This document shows, in pieces, positions 26,904-36,150 of a stretch of DNA of 64,000 bases; the first letter of the stretch is position 1; every line of letters begins with the position of its first letter. Origin of the DNA: Tahibacter soli (GTDB lineage: Bacteria; Pseudomonadota; Gammaproteobacteria; Xanthomonadales; Rhodanobacteraceae). A model generated the notes under the pieces. The model had not been told where the DNA came from. It did no database searches and saw only the letters and a list, made by a program, of their open reading frames with translations. The translations under genes and the position numbers were made by a program. The stretch is taken from the NCBI RefSeq assembly GCF_025717065.2, contig NZ_JAOVZO020000001.1:186001-250000 (forward strand), in the 5' to 3' direction.

Positions 26904-27550
26904 CCGTCGTAAGGCGCGAGCGACGCGTCGTCCATGACGTAAGCGGCGTTGCCGAGGTCGCCGTCGACGCGTTCCTCGCGCAGCGTGCCGCGCAGCCATT
27001 GCGGCTCCCACGGATCGGGCGCGCGCACGGACTGCGCGAGCGTGACGTGCACGAGCTGGTTCGGCGGCGGCGGCGGAACGTGGATGCACGCGCCGAAATA
27101 CGGCACGAACAGGAATTCGCGCACGTGCTCGGCGTCGTCGAACGCGACCGGCACGACGTAGCCGGCGAGGCGGATCCGCCGGCCGGTATACGTGGATACC
27201 GTGTGGAAAGATCCCGATTGCGTCATGCGCCGCGCGCCGTGGTGGTCGATTGCGGGTGCGTCGCCGCGGCGCAGCGCGTCGAGTTCGGCACGGGGCATGA
27301 GGTCGGTCCAGTCGACGTCGGCGTAGCCGTCGTGGGCTTTCGGCGGCGCCGCCGGTTCGGGCGCAACGGCGCCGCCGGTGACGGCCGGCGCGAGGCCGCT
27401 GCGCGCGGCATGACGGCGTGCCGCCATCGCGCCGTCGGTCGCCGCGCGTGCGAGCGCGGCGCCGTCGTCGCGTTCGACCGGTACCGGCGGCGCGGGCTCG
27501 GGCGAACAGCCCGCGAGCACGATGGCGACGACGCACAGCAAGCGCCTCAT
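26900..27550 (-). CDS. DUF3299 lipoprotein of the zinc locus
   Basis: 216 residues from ATG 27550, which overlaps the permease stop (ATGA). A lipoprotein signal with lipobox VLAGC (Cys16) is followed by a Pro/Ala-rich linker. The DUF3299 domain comes next (IRLAGYVVPVAFDD, FLFVPYFGACIHVPPPPPNQ with a Cys-Ile-His pair, AYVMDDASL). As the last gene of the minus-strand operon it probably sits on the periplasmic face and works with the ABC transporter; DUF3299 genes are common near such zinc-regulated permeases. The Cys-His pair could bind metal. The stop overlaps the end of the convergent peptidase gene. Confidence 0.75.
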   Translation of the reverse strand: MRRLLCVVAIVLAGCSPEPAPPVPVERDDGAALARAATDGAMAARRHAARSGLAPAVTGGAVAPEPAAPPKAHDGYADVDWTDLMPRAELDALRRGDAPAIDHHGARRMTQSGSFHTVSTYTGRRIRLAGYVVPVAFDDAEHVREFLFVPYFGACIHVPPPPPNQLVHVTLAQSVRAPDPWEPQWLRGTLREERVDGDLGNAAYVMDDASLAPYDG

Positions 27551-28755
27551 AAGCGCAGACTCAAACCGTCGGCGAGGCTGCGCCGGCACGCGAGGGCGGC
27601 GGGCACGCCGCCGGCGACAGCCGCGACCGCGACGACGGCCGCGACGAGCAGGACGTCGCGCGACGACGGCCACGCCGCGCCGAACTGCAGGCCGTACTGC
27701 GCGGCGGCGAAGTCGCTCGCGCCGGCGAGCGCGGCGCACGCGAGCGCAAGGCCCAGCGCGCCGCCGACCGCCGCGAGGACGAGCGCCTCGACGACGAGCA
27801 GCGCGAACACCGTGCCCGCGCCGGCACCGAGCGCGCGCAGGATCGCCATCTCGCGGCGGCGCTCGTTCAAACCGGCGAGCAGCACGCCGAGCATGCCGGC
27901 GAGGCCGGTCGCGACGACCAGCGCGCCGACGACGCGCAGCGCGTTTTCGGCGACGCCGACGAGACGCCACAGGCTCTGCAGCGCGACGCCGGGCAGGATC
28001 GCGAGCAGCGGCTCGGCGGCGTAGTCGTTGATGCGCCGCTGCACGGCGAACGTCGCGGCGCGGCTTTTGAGTCCGACGAAGAACGCGGTGATCGTCGCGG
28101 GCGCCTCGCGGCCGTCGGGCATGAAGTCGCGATGGATCGCGTCGATCGCCGACAGATCGACGAGCACCGCGGCATCGACCGGCGTGCCGGTGCGCGCGAG
28201 CACGCCGACGATGCGGAACGGATCGTTCTCGTGCGCGACGAAGCCGGCGAGGCCGTGCGTCAGCACGAGTTCGCGGCCCGGCGCATAGCCCAGGCGCTGC
28301 GCGACGTCGGCGCCGACGACCGCTTCGAACGTCGCGCCGAACGCGCGGCCCTGCGCGAACGCCAGGTCGCGGCGCGCACCGAAGCGATAGCGCCGGAAGA
28401 ATTCGGCGGTCGTGCCGACGACGCGAAAGCCGCGGTGCGAATCGCCGAGCGCCACCGGCACGGCCCAGTCGACCTCGTTCCAGCGCGCGATCGCCTCGTA
28501 GCTCGACCAGGCGATCTCGTTCGTCGCGTCGCCGATATGGAACACCGAGTACAGCAGCAGATTCAGCGGCCCCGAGCGAGCGCCGACGACGAGATCGATG
28601 CCCGACACGGTGCCGGCGAAGCTCGCGCGCACGTCGGCGCGGATGCGCTCGACCGCCACCGTCACCGCGACGCCGAGCGCGATCGTCGCGATGCAGACGA
28701 GCGCCGTCGCGCGGCGATTGCGCAGGCTGCGCCACGCGAGCGCGAACGGCGTCAT
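27547..28755 (-). CDS. ABC transporter permease, MacB/FtsX type
   Basis: 402 residues from ATG 28755, overlapping the ATPase stop (ATGA). The layout is that of MacB/LolC-type permeases: one N-terminal helix (TALVCIATIALGVAVTVAV), a periplasmic domain of about 230 residues, then three helices near the C-terminus with the FtsX stretch ALVVATGLAGMLGVLLAGLN followed by ERRREMAILRALGA. Such permeases work with a LolD-like ATPase and mechanically drive a periplasmic partner rather than passing substrate through a channel. The partners here are probably the ZrgA-like and DUF3299 proteins. The gene order resembles the zrg zinc locus of Vibrio cholerae. Confidence 0.85.
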   Translation of the reverse strand: MTPFALAWRSLRNRRATALVCIATIALGVAVTVAVERIRADVRASFAGTVSGIDLVVGARSGPLNLLLYSVFHIGDATNEIAWSSYEAIARWNEVDWAVPVALGDSHRGFRVVGTTAEFFRRYRFGARRDLAFAQGRAFGATFEAVVGADVAQRLGYAPGRELVLTHGLAGFVAHENDPFRIVGVLARTGTPVDAAVLVDLSAIDAIHRDFMPDGREAPATITAFFVGLKSRAATFAVQRRINDYAAEPLLAILPGVALQSLWRLVGVAENALRVVGALVVATGLAGMLGVLLAGLNERRREMAILRALGAGAGTVFALLVVEALVLAAVGGALGLALACAALAGASDFAAAQYGLQFGAAWPSSRDVLLVAAVVAVAAVAGGVPAALACRRSLADGLSLRL

Positions 28756-29432
28756 GCGACGGGCCCGATCTGCAGCACGCGGTCGAAGCAGCCGGCCAGC
28801 GCGCGATCGTGGCTGACGAACAGCACCGCGCTGCCGGCGCGGCGGCATTCGTCGAGCAGGAGGCGCACGAACGCGTCGCGTGCGTCGGCGTCGAGCGCCG
28901 ACGTCGGTTCGTCGGCGACGATCAGTTCCGGCGCGCCGATCAGCGCGCGCGCCGCCGCGACGCGCTGCTGCTGGCCGACGCTGAGCGCGTATGCCGGTTG
29001 CCGCGCGAGCGCGTCGGGGTCGAGATCGAGCGCCGCGAGAAGGCGCCGCGCCTCGGCGTCGACGCCGCCGGCGAGCGCCGCACGCTCGCGCCGGCGCCGC
29101 GACCAGCGGCACGCCAGATGCACGTTCGACGCGACGTCGAGATACGGTATCAGATTGAACTGTTGGAAAATGACGCCGATGTGGTCGGCACGCACGCGAT
29201 CGCGCGCGCTGGCGCGCAGGCGCGCCAGATCGCGGCCGAGCACGCGCACGGCGCCGCTCTGAGCCGTGAGCACGCCGGCGACGAGATTGAGCAGCGTGCT
29301 CTTGCCGCTGCCGCTGCGGCCGTGCAGAAACACGCGCTCGCCCGGTGCGACGTCGAGCCGTGCGAACGAGAACAGCGGCTCGTCCGCGCGCCACGCGTGG
29401 CGCAGATCGCGCAGTTCGACCACGGCGCTCAC
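28752..29432 (-). CDS. ABC transporter ATP-binding protein, LolD/MacB type
   Basis: 226 residues from GTG 29432, overlapping the zrgA-like stop as GTGA. Walker A is HGRSGSGKST (near residue 40), the Q-loop is IFQQFNLIPYLDVASN (the LolD/MacB form), the signature is LSVGQQQRVAAARAL (standard LSGGQ reads LSVGQ here), and Walker B is LIVADEPTSALD. The switch His is in FVSHD. It powers the permease encoded immediately downstream. Placement between the ZrgA-like gene and the permease, with four-base overlaps on both sides, marks one translational unit. Confidence 0.85.
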   Translation of the reverse strand: MSAVVELRDLRHAWRADEPLFSFARLDVAPGERVFLHGRSGSGKSTLLNLVAGVLTAQSGAVRVLGRDLARLRASARDRVRADHIGVIFQQFNLIPYLDVASNVHLACRWSRRRRERAALAGGVDAEARRLLAALDLDPDALARQPAYALSVGQQQRVAAARALIGAPELIVADEPTSALDADARDAFVRLLLDECRRAGSAVLFVSHDRALAGCFDRVLQIGPVA

Positions 29433-29920
29433 GGCGCGAGCACGAGTCGCGCGGCGCCGCGCGCGAGCGTGCGGCTGTCCTGTCGGTCGGGCAGCACGAG
29501 GTTCGCCGTCACGCGTTCGAGACGCGCGAATCGTTCGAACAACGTCAGATCGAGCGTCGTCAGTCGCGCGGGTGCCGTGCAGCGCCAGGCCGCGCGCACG
29601 TCGAAGTCGGCATGTTCGCCGGCCGTATCGAAGTCGGCCGCGCTCGATTCGAGCGCGCAGCCCGCGGCGGCCGGCAGCGCGATCCACTGCGCCGGCGCGG
29701 CGAGCAGCGCTTGCGCGCGCGCGAGCGCCGCGCGTTCGGCATCGTCGCGTGGCGCGCGCTCGAAGCCGACGATGCTGGCGCCGGGTGCGCCGAGCGCCAG
29801 TTCGAGGCGGTCGCCTTCGAGCGTGACGGCCAGCGTTGCCGCGCCGTGTTCGTGCACGCCGTGTGCGGTCGCGAAGGCCGGTGCGAGCGTGAGCCAAAGT
29901 ATCGCTGTGACGCGTTTCAT
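29429..29920 (-). CDS. zrgA: ZrgA-like (DUF2796) periplasmic zinc-uptake protein
   Basis: 163 residues. ATG 29920 is preferred over the ATG 21 bases upstream because it directly starts a signal peptide (MKRVTAILWLTLAPAFATA). The mature protein begins HGVHEHGAATLAV, a His-rich metal-binding N-terminus that is diagnostic of DUF2796/ZrgA. The C-terminus (LDLTLFERFARLERVTANLV) also fits. ZrgA is a periplasmic component of a zinc-regulated ABC system first described in Vibrio cholerae. The Zur-like box next to the start suggests that the gene and the ATPase, permease and DUF3299 genes after it are expressed when zinc is short. Confidence 0.8.
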   Translation of the reverse strand: MKRVTAILWLTLAPAFATAHGVHEHGAATLAVTLEGDRLELALGAPGASIVGFERAPRDDAERAALARAQALLAAPAQWIALPAAAGCALESSAADFDTAGEHADFDVRAAWRCTAPARLTTLDLTLFERFARLERVTANLVLPDRQDSRTLARGAARLVLAP

Positions 29921-29921
29921 T

Positions 29922-29944
29922 GAGATGTTATAACGTAACAAATG
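29922..29944. promoter_or_regulatory. Zur-like operator between zrgA-like and merC-like genes
   Basis: The 23 bases match about 17 of the gammaproteobacterial Zur consensus (GAAATGTTATAATATAACATTTC as I recall it). They contain TGTTA (29926-29930) and TAACA (29936-29940) as an inverted repeat, and GTTATAAC (29927-29934) is a perfect palindrome. A partial second site (GTAAC at 29935-29939, GTTAT at 29944-29948) overlaps it. The box ends one base before the zrgA-like ATG and would control both divergent genes. Confidence 0.65.
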
Positions 29945-29962
29945 TTATCGCGATGTAAGTAC

Positions 29963-30385
29963 GTGATCTCCACTCGCCATTCCGTCTGGTTCGACCGCGC
30001 CGGCCTTGCCGTCTCCGGCGCGTGCGCCGTGCACTGCGCGCTCGTGCCGCTCGCGTTCGCGCTGCTGCCGTCGTTGACGCTCGCACTGTTGTCGCTGCGC
30101 GATCCGGCGCACGGGTTGGCGTTCGCGCTGTTGCGGCTCGCGCGCTACGAGGCCTGGACGATCGCCGCGGCGATCGCGCTCGCGTTCGGCACGAGCTTCG
30201 TCGCATGGCGCCGGCGCGGTGCGCGGCGCGGTCTCGCGTTCGCGTCGGCCGGCGCGCTGCTGCTTGCCGCCGCGCTGGCTGCGCCGTCGCCGTGGTCGCA
30301 CGCGGCGTTCGCCGTCGCAGGCGGATTCGCGCTGTGTCTCGCCCACCGCGCGAACCTGCGCGCGGCTGACATCGAGTCGACGTAG
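29963..30385 (+). CDS. MerC-domain membrane protein
   Basis: 140 residues. GTG 29963 is chosen because the other candidate, ATG 29942, lies inside the Zur-like box; the choice is uncertain. Four helices are visible. The first holds GACAVHCALVPLAFALLP, with Cys21 and Cys25 spaced as in MerC mercury or metal transport proteins (MerC normally has CxxxC or CxxC near helix 1). Its position opposite the zinc-uptake operon across a shared operator suggests zinc rather than mercury. No other mer genes are nearby. It could import zinc or sense it. Confidence 0.6.
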   Translation: MISTRHSVWFDRAGLAVSGACAVHCALVPLAFALLPSLTLALLSLRDPAHGLAFALLRLARYEAWTIAAAIALAFGTSFVAWRRRGARRGLAFASAGALLLAAALAAPSPWSHAAFAVAGGFALCLAHRANLRAADIEST

Positions 30386-30414
30386 CATCGGCGCGATCGA
30401 CTCTGGAGATTGCG

Positions 30415-32016
30415 ATGCCGACCCCGGACCCGCGCCGCCTCGCGCTCGAACGTCTCGCACGCACGGCGGGTATCGACCGCCGCGCGTTTCTGCGCGGCCT
30501 GACCGCGTTCGCGCTCGGTGCGTTCGCCAGCCCGCGCGTACGCGCGGCCGACAAGCGCGTGCGCTTCGCCGGCCATCCGTTTCAACTCGGCGTCGCGTCG
30601 GGCGTCGGCGCGCACGACCGTGTGGTGCTGTGGACGCGCCTGTGCCCCGATCCGCTCAACGGCGGCGGCATGCCCGAAGAACGCGTGCGCGTCCGCTGGG
30701 AAGTCGCGGCCGACGAGGGATTCCGGCAGATCGTGCGCGACGGCATGCACTACGCCGCGGCGGAACTGGCGCACAGCGTGCACGTCGACGTCGACGGCCT
30801 CGCGCCGGATCGACCGTACTGGTACCGCTTCTTCGCCGGCGACGAGGCGAGCGCGGTCGGGCGTACGCGCACGCTGCCGGCGCCCGACGCCGCGAACGCG
30901 CGGCTGCGTTTCGCGCTCGCGTCGTGCCAGCACTTCGAGCAGGGCTACTACGACGCGTATCGGCATCTCGTCGCCGACGCGCCCGACCTGATGCTGTTCG
31001 TCGGCGACTACATCTACGAAACCGATTCGGACGAAGACCCGGTACGCCGGCACGCGTCGCGCGAGCCGCATGCGCTCGCCGACTACCGCAATCGCCATGC
31101 GCAGTACCGGCTCGACGAGCACCTGCAGGCCGCGCACGGCGCGTTGCCGTGGATGGTGACGGTCGACGATCACGAAGTGGACAACGACTGGGCCGGCAAC
31201 GTCTCCGAAGGGCTAGACCCGCAGTTCGCGGCGCGCCGCGCGAACGCGCTGCAGGCGTACTTCGAGCACATGCCGCTGTCGCCGTCGGCGCTCAAGACCG
31301 GCGCGTCGCTCGCGCTGTACCGGCGCGTCGACGTCGGCCGCCTCGCGCGCATCCATCTGCTCGACGACCGGCAGTACCGCGATCCGCACGCGTGTCCGCG
31401 TCCCGGCATCGGCGGTTCGAACACGGCCAGTCTGCGCGAATGCCCGGCGCTCGCCGATCCCGCGCGCACGATGCTCGGCGCTGACCAGGAGCGCTGGCTC
31501 GACGCCGGCCTCGGCGCGAGCCGCGCGCGCTGGAACGTGATCGCGCAGGAAACGCTGTTCAGCGCGTTCAAGCAACCCGAGGACGGTGAAGACCGCTACT
31601 TCACCGAGGACTGGAACGGCTATCACTCGGCGCGCACGCGACTGGTGAAAACATTGCAGAAGCACAAATTGAACAATGCGCTGATCGTCGGCGGCGACGT
31701 GCACACGAGTTTCGCGATGGACGTGAAAGCCGATTTCGACCGCCCCGAATCGGCGATCGTCGCGACCGAATTCACCGGCACGTCGCTGACGTCGGCGGGC
31801 ATCTCGCAGGAGCGCGTCGCGCGCTATCTCAAGGCCAATCCGCACGCGCACTTCGGCAACAGCGACGAGCACGGGTACCTGCTGTTCGACGTGGACGCGG
31901 ATCAGGTTCGCGCACAGTTTCGCGTCGTCGAATCGATCAAGCGGCGCGGCTCGCCGATCCGCACGCTCGCGCAGTTTCGCGCCGAGCACGGGCGGCCCGG
32001 GGTCAAACCCGTCTAG
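30415..32016 (+). CDS. phoD: PhoD-type alkaline phosphatase, Tat-exported
   Basis: 533 residues. GGAG lies 6 bases before ATG 30415. The N-terminus has a twin-arginine signal (IDRRAFLRGLTAFALGAF, RR at 22-23). A PhoD N-terminal beta domain (FQLGVASGVGAHDRVVLWTR) precedes the metallophosphatase domain: FALASCQHFEQGYYDAY, LFVGDYIYE, TVDDHEVDNDWAGN, WNVIAQETLF, IVGGDVHTSFAMD. These carry the residues for the Fe/Ca site. The enzyme hydrolyses phosphate mono- or diesters outside the cytoplasm. No Pho box was found in the short 29-base gap to the merC-like gene. Its stop overlaps that of the convergent gene within CTAG. Confidence 0.9.
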   Translation: MPTPDPRRLALERLARTAGIDRRAFLRGLTAFALGAFASPRVRAADKRVRFAGHPFQLGVASGVGAHDRVVLWTRLCPDPLNGGGMPEERVRVRWEVAADEGFRQIVRDGMHYAAAELAHSVHVDVDGLAPDRPYWYRFFAGDEASAVGRTRTLPAPDAANARLRFALASCQHFEQGYYDAYRHLVADAPDLMLFVGDYIYETDSDEDPVRRHASREPHALADYRNRHAQYRLDEHLQAAHGALPWMVTVDDHEVDNDWAGNVSEGLDPQFAARRANALQAYFEHMPLSPSALKTGASLALYRRVDVGRLARIHLLDDRQYRDPHACPRPGIGGSNTASLRECPALADPARTMLGADQERWLDAGLGASRARWNVIAQETLFSAFKQPEDGEDRYFTEDWNGYHSARTRLVKTLQKHKLNNALIVGGDVHTSFAMDVKADFDRPESAIVATEFTGTSLTSAGISQERVARYLKANPHAHFGNSDEHGYLLFDVDADQVRAQFRVVESIKRRGSPIRTLAQFRAEHGRPGVKPV

Positions 32017-34226
32017 AAGCGATACCGAACCTTGGCCAACAACTGATCCGCATCGCGCAGTTCCAGCGCGTCGGCGAACAGCTCGCCCGGATCGTCGGCA
32101 TGGCCGTCGCGGCGTTCGAAACCGCCTCGGCTGTAAACGAGATAGAACTCCGACTGCGGGGCGATCTCGTAGCGGTAGCGCAGCTGCACGCCGAAGCTGT
32201 TGATGCTGAAATCGTCCGCCGTGCCGTCGCGCCGGAGGCGTCCGCGCTCGCCGATGCGCCACGCACGCGCGTCGCGCGCGCCGATCGACAGCCACTGCAT
32301 CTTCGCGCGCAGCTCGTGCCGCGGCGCCGGAAACCAGTTGAGATTGACGGCGGTGTCCCACTGCTTGCGCCGATAGCTCGCGAGGCGGTCGCCGTCCAGC
32401 CAGATCAGCCAGTCGTTGGAAAATCGCACGTACGCCGTCACGTCGACGGTCAGCCGGTCGCTGACGTAGTACGTGAACTCCGGTTCCCACTGCACCGCGC
32501 GGCCGTGCACGCCTTCCTGCATCAGCCACACGCCGACGATGTACTGCCAGTCGCCGACGCGCGGGCTTTCGTAGTACGTCCACATGCTCGTGCGCGACGG
32601 TCGCCAGACGTTGCCGGCGCCGCGCGCGATCTGGTCGTCGTACCCCGCGAGATCGCCGCGCAGCTGCAGGAAATACTTGCCGCCGCCCTTGAACTCGGCC
32701 GACCGTTCCAGGCGCAGGACCGGCGACAGCCGGTCGCCGTCGTCGTTCGTGCGGCCGACCGCGATGCCGGTGTACGTCACCGCGGCGGTCGCACTGTCGG
32801 CGCCGAAATCGTTGCGTTTGTAGCGCGTGCGCCATTGCGCCTGGTTCAGATCGTTGCGCGGCATGTAGCCGGCGTCGTTGAAGTCGAGATCGGCGCCGTA
32901 GTGGCTGATCCACGCATCGTGTTCCCAGCGGTCGTTCACGGTGCCGACCCAGCGCGCCCAGCCGCCGGTGCCGCGCGTGGTGATGCCCGCGTCGTCCACT
33001 TGCGAGGCGATGACCTGACCGTCGAAACGCATGCGCTCGCTCGCCTGCCAGCGCCAGTCGGTCGCGTCGACGAGCGCGCTGCGGTCGAGCGCCGGCCGGT
33101 CGACCGACGTCACCAGGGTACCGATGCTGAAGGTTTCGCCGGGCGCGAGCAGGCGCGCGGCGCGGAAGCTGCGGCCGGCGTCGCCGGATTCCTCGGCGTC
33201 GAAGAAGCCGTATTTGAACGCGCCCGCGCTGCCGTTGACCTTCAGCGCCGCGTCGATGCCGGCGGCCTCGCCGCTGCCGTCGTCCGATGCCGCGCCGATG
33301 CGCCGCGTGTACAGGATCAGACCGTCCTGCGGTGTGCGCAGGTCGAACAGCCCCTGGTTTTCGGTGAAGAACGGGCGCTTGTCGGAGTAGTACGTCTCGA
33401 TCGCGTCGAAGTTGACGACGAGTTCGTCCGATTCGACCTGGCCGAAGTCGGGGTTCAACGTCGCGGTCAGTTGAAAATTGCCGCCGGGTTTCCAGAACAC
33501 GTCCATGCCGCCGCGAAATTCGGTGCCGGGATTTTTCAGATCCTGCAGCACCGACACGTACGGGAAGAAGTCGAGCAGCTGCGCGCGATACTGCGCGATC
33601 TCCACTTTTTCGTAACCGGACAGAAACACCTGGTTGCCGTAGAACACCGGCGGCGTCGCCGAGCGCTCGCTGCGGCTCGCCACCACGCGGTCGAAATACA
33701 CGGCCACCGTGCGCGTCGGCGTGTCGGCACCGCGCATGCTCGCGATCGTCCACGGCACGAGGATTTCGACGGTCCAGCCCTCGTCGGTTTCGTGCACGGC
33801 GTGCTGCCAGTCGGCGTCCCAGTCGCTCGAGAACTGGTTTTCGTCGGTGATGACCGCGTCCTCGATCGAGTCGGACAGCGACACGGTGAAGTTGTAACCG
33901 GTCTTGCCGTCGGCGTCGAAGTCGATCATGACGTTGACGCGGTCGGCCGCGCCGATGTTGTCGCGCGCGGTGATCGGTTTCAGACGCGGCACGCCCGGCG
34001 GCTGCGCGCAGCGGAACGCGAACGCGAGGCCCTGCGGCGTCGACAGCATGCGCGCTTGCGTCGCGAGCGTGGCGGCGTCGAGCGCGTAGGGCTGCGTGCG
34101 GCGGAAATCGGCGAACACGCGCGCGTCGGCCCAGTCGGCTTCGTCGGGCTTGCCGTCGACGACGATGGCGGCATGGGCGGGCGCGGCGAACGCGCAGGCG
34201 AGCAGAAAGAATCGGCGAAGCGTCAT
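32013..34226 (-). CDS. DUF5916 outer-membrane protein with CBM9-like domain
   Basis: 737 residues. A signal peptide (MTLRRFFLLACAFAAPAHA) leads to a family-9 carbohydrate-binding-like domain (IVVDGKPDEADWADARVF, about 20-190). DUF5916 follows (FRGGMDVFWKP, LNPDFGQVESDELVVNF, YYSDKRPFFTENQGLFD near residue 280). The second half alternates aromatic and polar residues as in an outer-membrane beta-barrel and ends LLAKVRYRF, with the terminal Phe expected of outer-membrane proteins. The family is common in Xanthomonadales and Bacteroidetes, and its function is not established. It is convergent with phoD. Confidence 0.8.
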   Translation of the reverse strand: MTLRRFFLLACAFAAPAHAAIVVDGKPDEADWADARVFADFRRTQPYALDAATLATQARMLSTPQGLAFAFRCAQPPGVPRLKPITARDNIGAADRVNVMIDFDADGKTGYNFTVSLSDSIEDAVITDENQFSSDWDADWQHAVHETDEGWTVEILVPWTIASMRGADTPTRTVAVYFDRVVASRSERSATPPVFYGNQVFLSGYEKVEIAQYRAQLLDFFPYVSVLQDLKNPGTEFRGGMDVFWKPGGNFQLTATLNPDFGQVESDELVVNFDAIETYYSDKRPFFTENQGLFDLRTPQDGLILYTRRIGAASDDGSGEAAGIDAALKVNGSAGAFKYGFFDAEESGDAGRSFRAARLLAPGETFSIGTLVTSVDRPALDRSALVDATDWRWQASERMRFDGQVIASQVDDAGITTRGTGGWARWVGTVNDRWEHDAWISHYGADLDFNDAGYMPRNDLNQAQWRTRYKRNDFGADSATAAVTYTGIAVGRTNDDGDRLSPVLRLERSAEFKGGGKYFLQLRGDLAGYDDQIARGAGNVWRPSRTSMWTYYESPRVGDWQYIVGVWLMQEGVHGRAVQWEPEFTYYVSDRLTVDVTAYVRFSNDWLIWLDGDRLASYRRKQWDTAVNLNWFPAPRHELRAKMQWLSIGARDARAWRIGERGRLRRDGTADDFSINSFGVQLRYRYEIAPQSEFYLVYSRGGFERRDGHADDPGELFADALELRDADQLLAKVRYRF

Positions 34227-34315
34227 TGCAGGGCCGGGCGCGTCTTCAAAGGCGAGGGCGCGGATTCAACCGGTCCGGCTGCCGCGATGCAAGCGCCGGA
34301 AGTCGGGGGCGCCGC

Positions 34316-34348
34316 CATCTCGTCCCGGCGTTGCGCCGGGACGAGATG
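34316..34348. terminator. perfect 15-bp hairpin after etfA
   Basis: CATCTCGTCCCGGCG (34316-34330) pairs perfectly with CGCCGGGACGAGATG (34334-34348) over a TTG loop. It begins 10 bases after the etfA stop in the direction of transcription. It may act as a factor-independent or RNA-stabilising 3' end. No T-run follows. The core resembles the CGTCATCCCGGCG repeat family seen elsewhere in the window. Confidence 0.55.
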
Positions 34349-34357
34349 ACGAATCGC

Positions 34358-35302
34358 TCAACCGAGCGCGGCTTCGAGTTCCGGCACCAGCTTGAACAGG
34401 TCGCCGACGAGGCCGAAGTCGGCGATCTCGAAGATCGGCGCTTCGCCGTCCTTGTTGATCGCGACGATCGTGCCCGCGTCCTTGATGCCGGTCAGATGCT
34501 GGATCGCGCCGGAAATGCCGATCGCCATGTACAGCTCGGGCGCGATGATCTTGCCGGTCTGGCCGACCTGCAGGTCGCTCGGCACGTAGCCCGCGTCGAC
34601 TGCCGCGCGCGACGCGCCGACCGCCGCGCCGATCTTGTCGGCGAGCTTGTAGATGATCGCGAAATTCTCGGCCGAACCGACGCCGCGACCGCCCGACACG
34701 ACGCGGCCGGCGCTCTGCAGATCCGGACGGTCGCTCTTGCCCTGCGCGAGTTCGACGAAGCGCGTATGCGTCGGCAGTTCGACGGACAGCGCCAGCGCCT
34801 CGACCGGCGCGCTCGCCGAACCGGTCGCCGCGGCGGCGAACGACGCGGTGCGCACGGTGGCGGCGACGATCGCGTCGGCCGGCGCTTCGACCGTGATGAT
34901 CGCGTTGCCGGCGTAGATCGGACGCTTGAACGTGTGCGCGCCGAGCACTTCGGCGACGTCGGAAACCTGCGCGACGCCGAGCAGCGCGGCGGCACGCGGC
35001 AGCACGTCCTTGCCGAACGTCGTCGACGGCGCGAGCACGTGGCTGTAACCGGCGGCGGCGGCGGCGATCTGCGGCGCGTAGACGGCCGCGAGCGCGTGTT
35101 CGTTCGCGGCATTGGCGACTGTGAGCACCTTGCCCACGCCGTCGATGCGCGCGGCTTCGGCGGCGATCGCGGCCGGATCGGCGGCCAGCACCAGCACGTC
35201 GATCGATTCGGCGTTGAACGCCTTGGCGCACGTCACGCAGCGCGCCGTGCTCGGGTTGAGTTTGCCGTTCAGGTGTTCGGCGACGATCAGAACTTTGCTC
35301 AT
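34358..35302 (-). CDS. etfA: electron transfer flavoprotein alpha subunit
   Basis: 314 residues from ATG 35302. The N-terminus ([19 protein letters not shown]) and the FAD-binding C-terminal domain ([55 protein letters not shown]) are typical of EtfA. The subunit binds FAD and passes electrons from acyl-CoA and other dehydrogenases to ETF-quinone oxidoreductase, which is encoded at 38892-40496. It is 11 bases after etfB and is surely co-transcribed with it. Confidence 0.95.
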   Translation of the reverse strand: MSKVLIVAEHLNGKLNPSTARCVTCAKAFNAESIDVLVLAADPAAIAAEAARIDGVGKVLTVANAANEHALAAVYAPQIAAAAAGYSHVLAPSTTFGKDVLPRAAALLGVAQVSDVAEVLGAHTFKRPIYAGNAIITVEAPADAIVAATVRTASFAAAATGSASAPVEALALSVELPTHTRFVELAQGKSDRPDLQSAGRVVSGGRGVGSAENFAIIYKLADKIGAAVGASRAAVDAGYVPSDLQVGQTGKIIAPELYMAIGISGAIQHLTGIKDAGTIVAINKDGEAPIFEIADFGLVGDLFKLVPELEAALG

Positions 35303-35313
35303 GTCGATTCCCC

Positions 35314-36060
35314 TTACACCAGACCCTTGTTCTTGAGCGCGGCCACGAGTTCGGCCACGTCCTTGACCATCACGCCCTTGCTGCGCTTGGGCGGCGCGGC
35401 GTAGGCGGTGGTCTTGAGGCTGTCGCCGGACGCAACGCCGAGCGACGCGAAGTCGATCGTTTCGAGCGGCTTGGACTTGGCCTTCATGATGTCCGGCAGC
35501 TTGATGAAGCGCGGCTCGTTCAGGCGCAGGTCGGTCGTGATGACGGCCGGCAGGTCGACGTCGATCGTCTCCAGGCCCGCGTCGACTTCGCGCGTGACGC
35601 GCACGGCGCCGCCGTTCACTTCGACCTTCGACGCGAATGTCGCTTGTGGACGATTCCACAGCGCGGCGAGCATCTGGCCGGTCTGGTTGCAGTCGTCGTC
35701 GATCGCCTGCTTGCCGAGGATGACGATGTCCGGCTGTTCCTTCTCGACGAGCTTGAGCAGCGCGCGCGCGGCCGTCAGCGGCTGGATCGCCTCGGACGTG
35801 ACGACGTGGATCGCGCGGTTCGCGCCCATGGCGAGGCCGTTGCGCAGGTGCGCCTGGCAGTCGGCCGGGCCGATCGTGGCGACGACGACGTCGGTCGCGA
35901 CGCCTTTTTCGCGCAGGCGCAGCGCTTCTTCGAGCGCGATGTCGTCGAACGGATTGGCCGACAGCTTGACGCCTTCGGTGACGACGCCGGAGCCGTCGGG
36001 TTTGACCTGGATGCGCACGTTGTAGTCAACGACGCGCTTGTAGCCGACGAGGATCTTCAT
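35314..36060 (-). CDS. etfB: electron transfer flavoprotein beta subunit
   Basis: 248 residues. Starts [20 protein letters not shown], continues [18 protein letters not shown], and has the EtfB signature [23 protein letters not shown]. The subunit carries AMP and the docking loop for dehydrogenases. It is the first gene of etfBA. A candidate promoter lies about 60-90 bases upstream. Confidence 0.95.
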   Translation of the reverse strand: MKILVGYKRVVDYNVRIQVKPDGSGVVTEGVKLSANPFDDIALEEALRLREKGVATDVVVATIGPADCQAHLRNGLAMGANRAIHVVTSEAIQPLTAARALLKLVEKEQPDIVILGKQAIDDDCNQTGQMLAALWNRPQATFASKVEVNGGAVRVTREVDAGLETIDVDLPAVITTDLRLNEPRFIKLPDIMKAKSKPLETIDFASLGVASGDSLKTTAYAAPPKRSKGVMVKDVAELVAALKNKGLV

Positions 36061-36120
36061 GGAGCGGATTCCTTGCTGGACAACGAGGAGGCGGCGACGG
36101 CAGCCTCGGGGAGAACGCGA

Positions 36121-36149
36121 ATTCTAGCGTGGTTCGTCCGTTTCGACAG
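36121..36149 (-). promoter_or_regulatory. candidate promoter for etfBA
   Basis: On the minus strand, TAGAAT (36126-36121) is a good -10 with 5 of 6 consensus bases. It is spaced 17 bases from CTGTCG (36149-36144), a weak -35. It lies about 60 bases upstream of the etfB start and just outside the ATP-grasp gene. Confidence 0.35.
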
Positions 36150-36150
36150 G

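Noticed and set aside
29942-29962. ATG 29942 as the MerC-like start
   Set aside because: It lies inside the Zur-like box. GTG 29963 in the same frame is preferred, though not proven.
29963-30385. Mercury resistance locus
   Set aside because: Only a MerC-like protein is present, with no merR, merA, merT or merP, and the neighbouring operator is zinc-type.
32011-32016. TCTAGA at the shared ends of phoD and the DUF5916 gene as a regulatory site
   Set aside because: It is explained by the two stop codons meeting in opposite directions.
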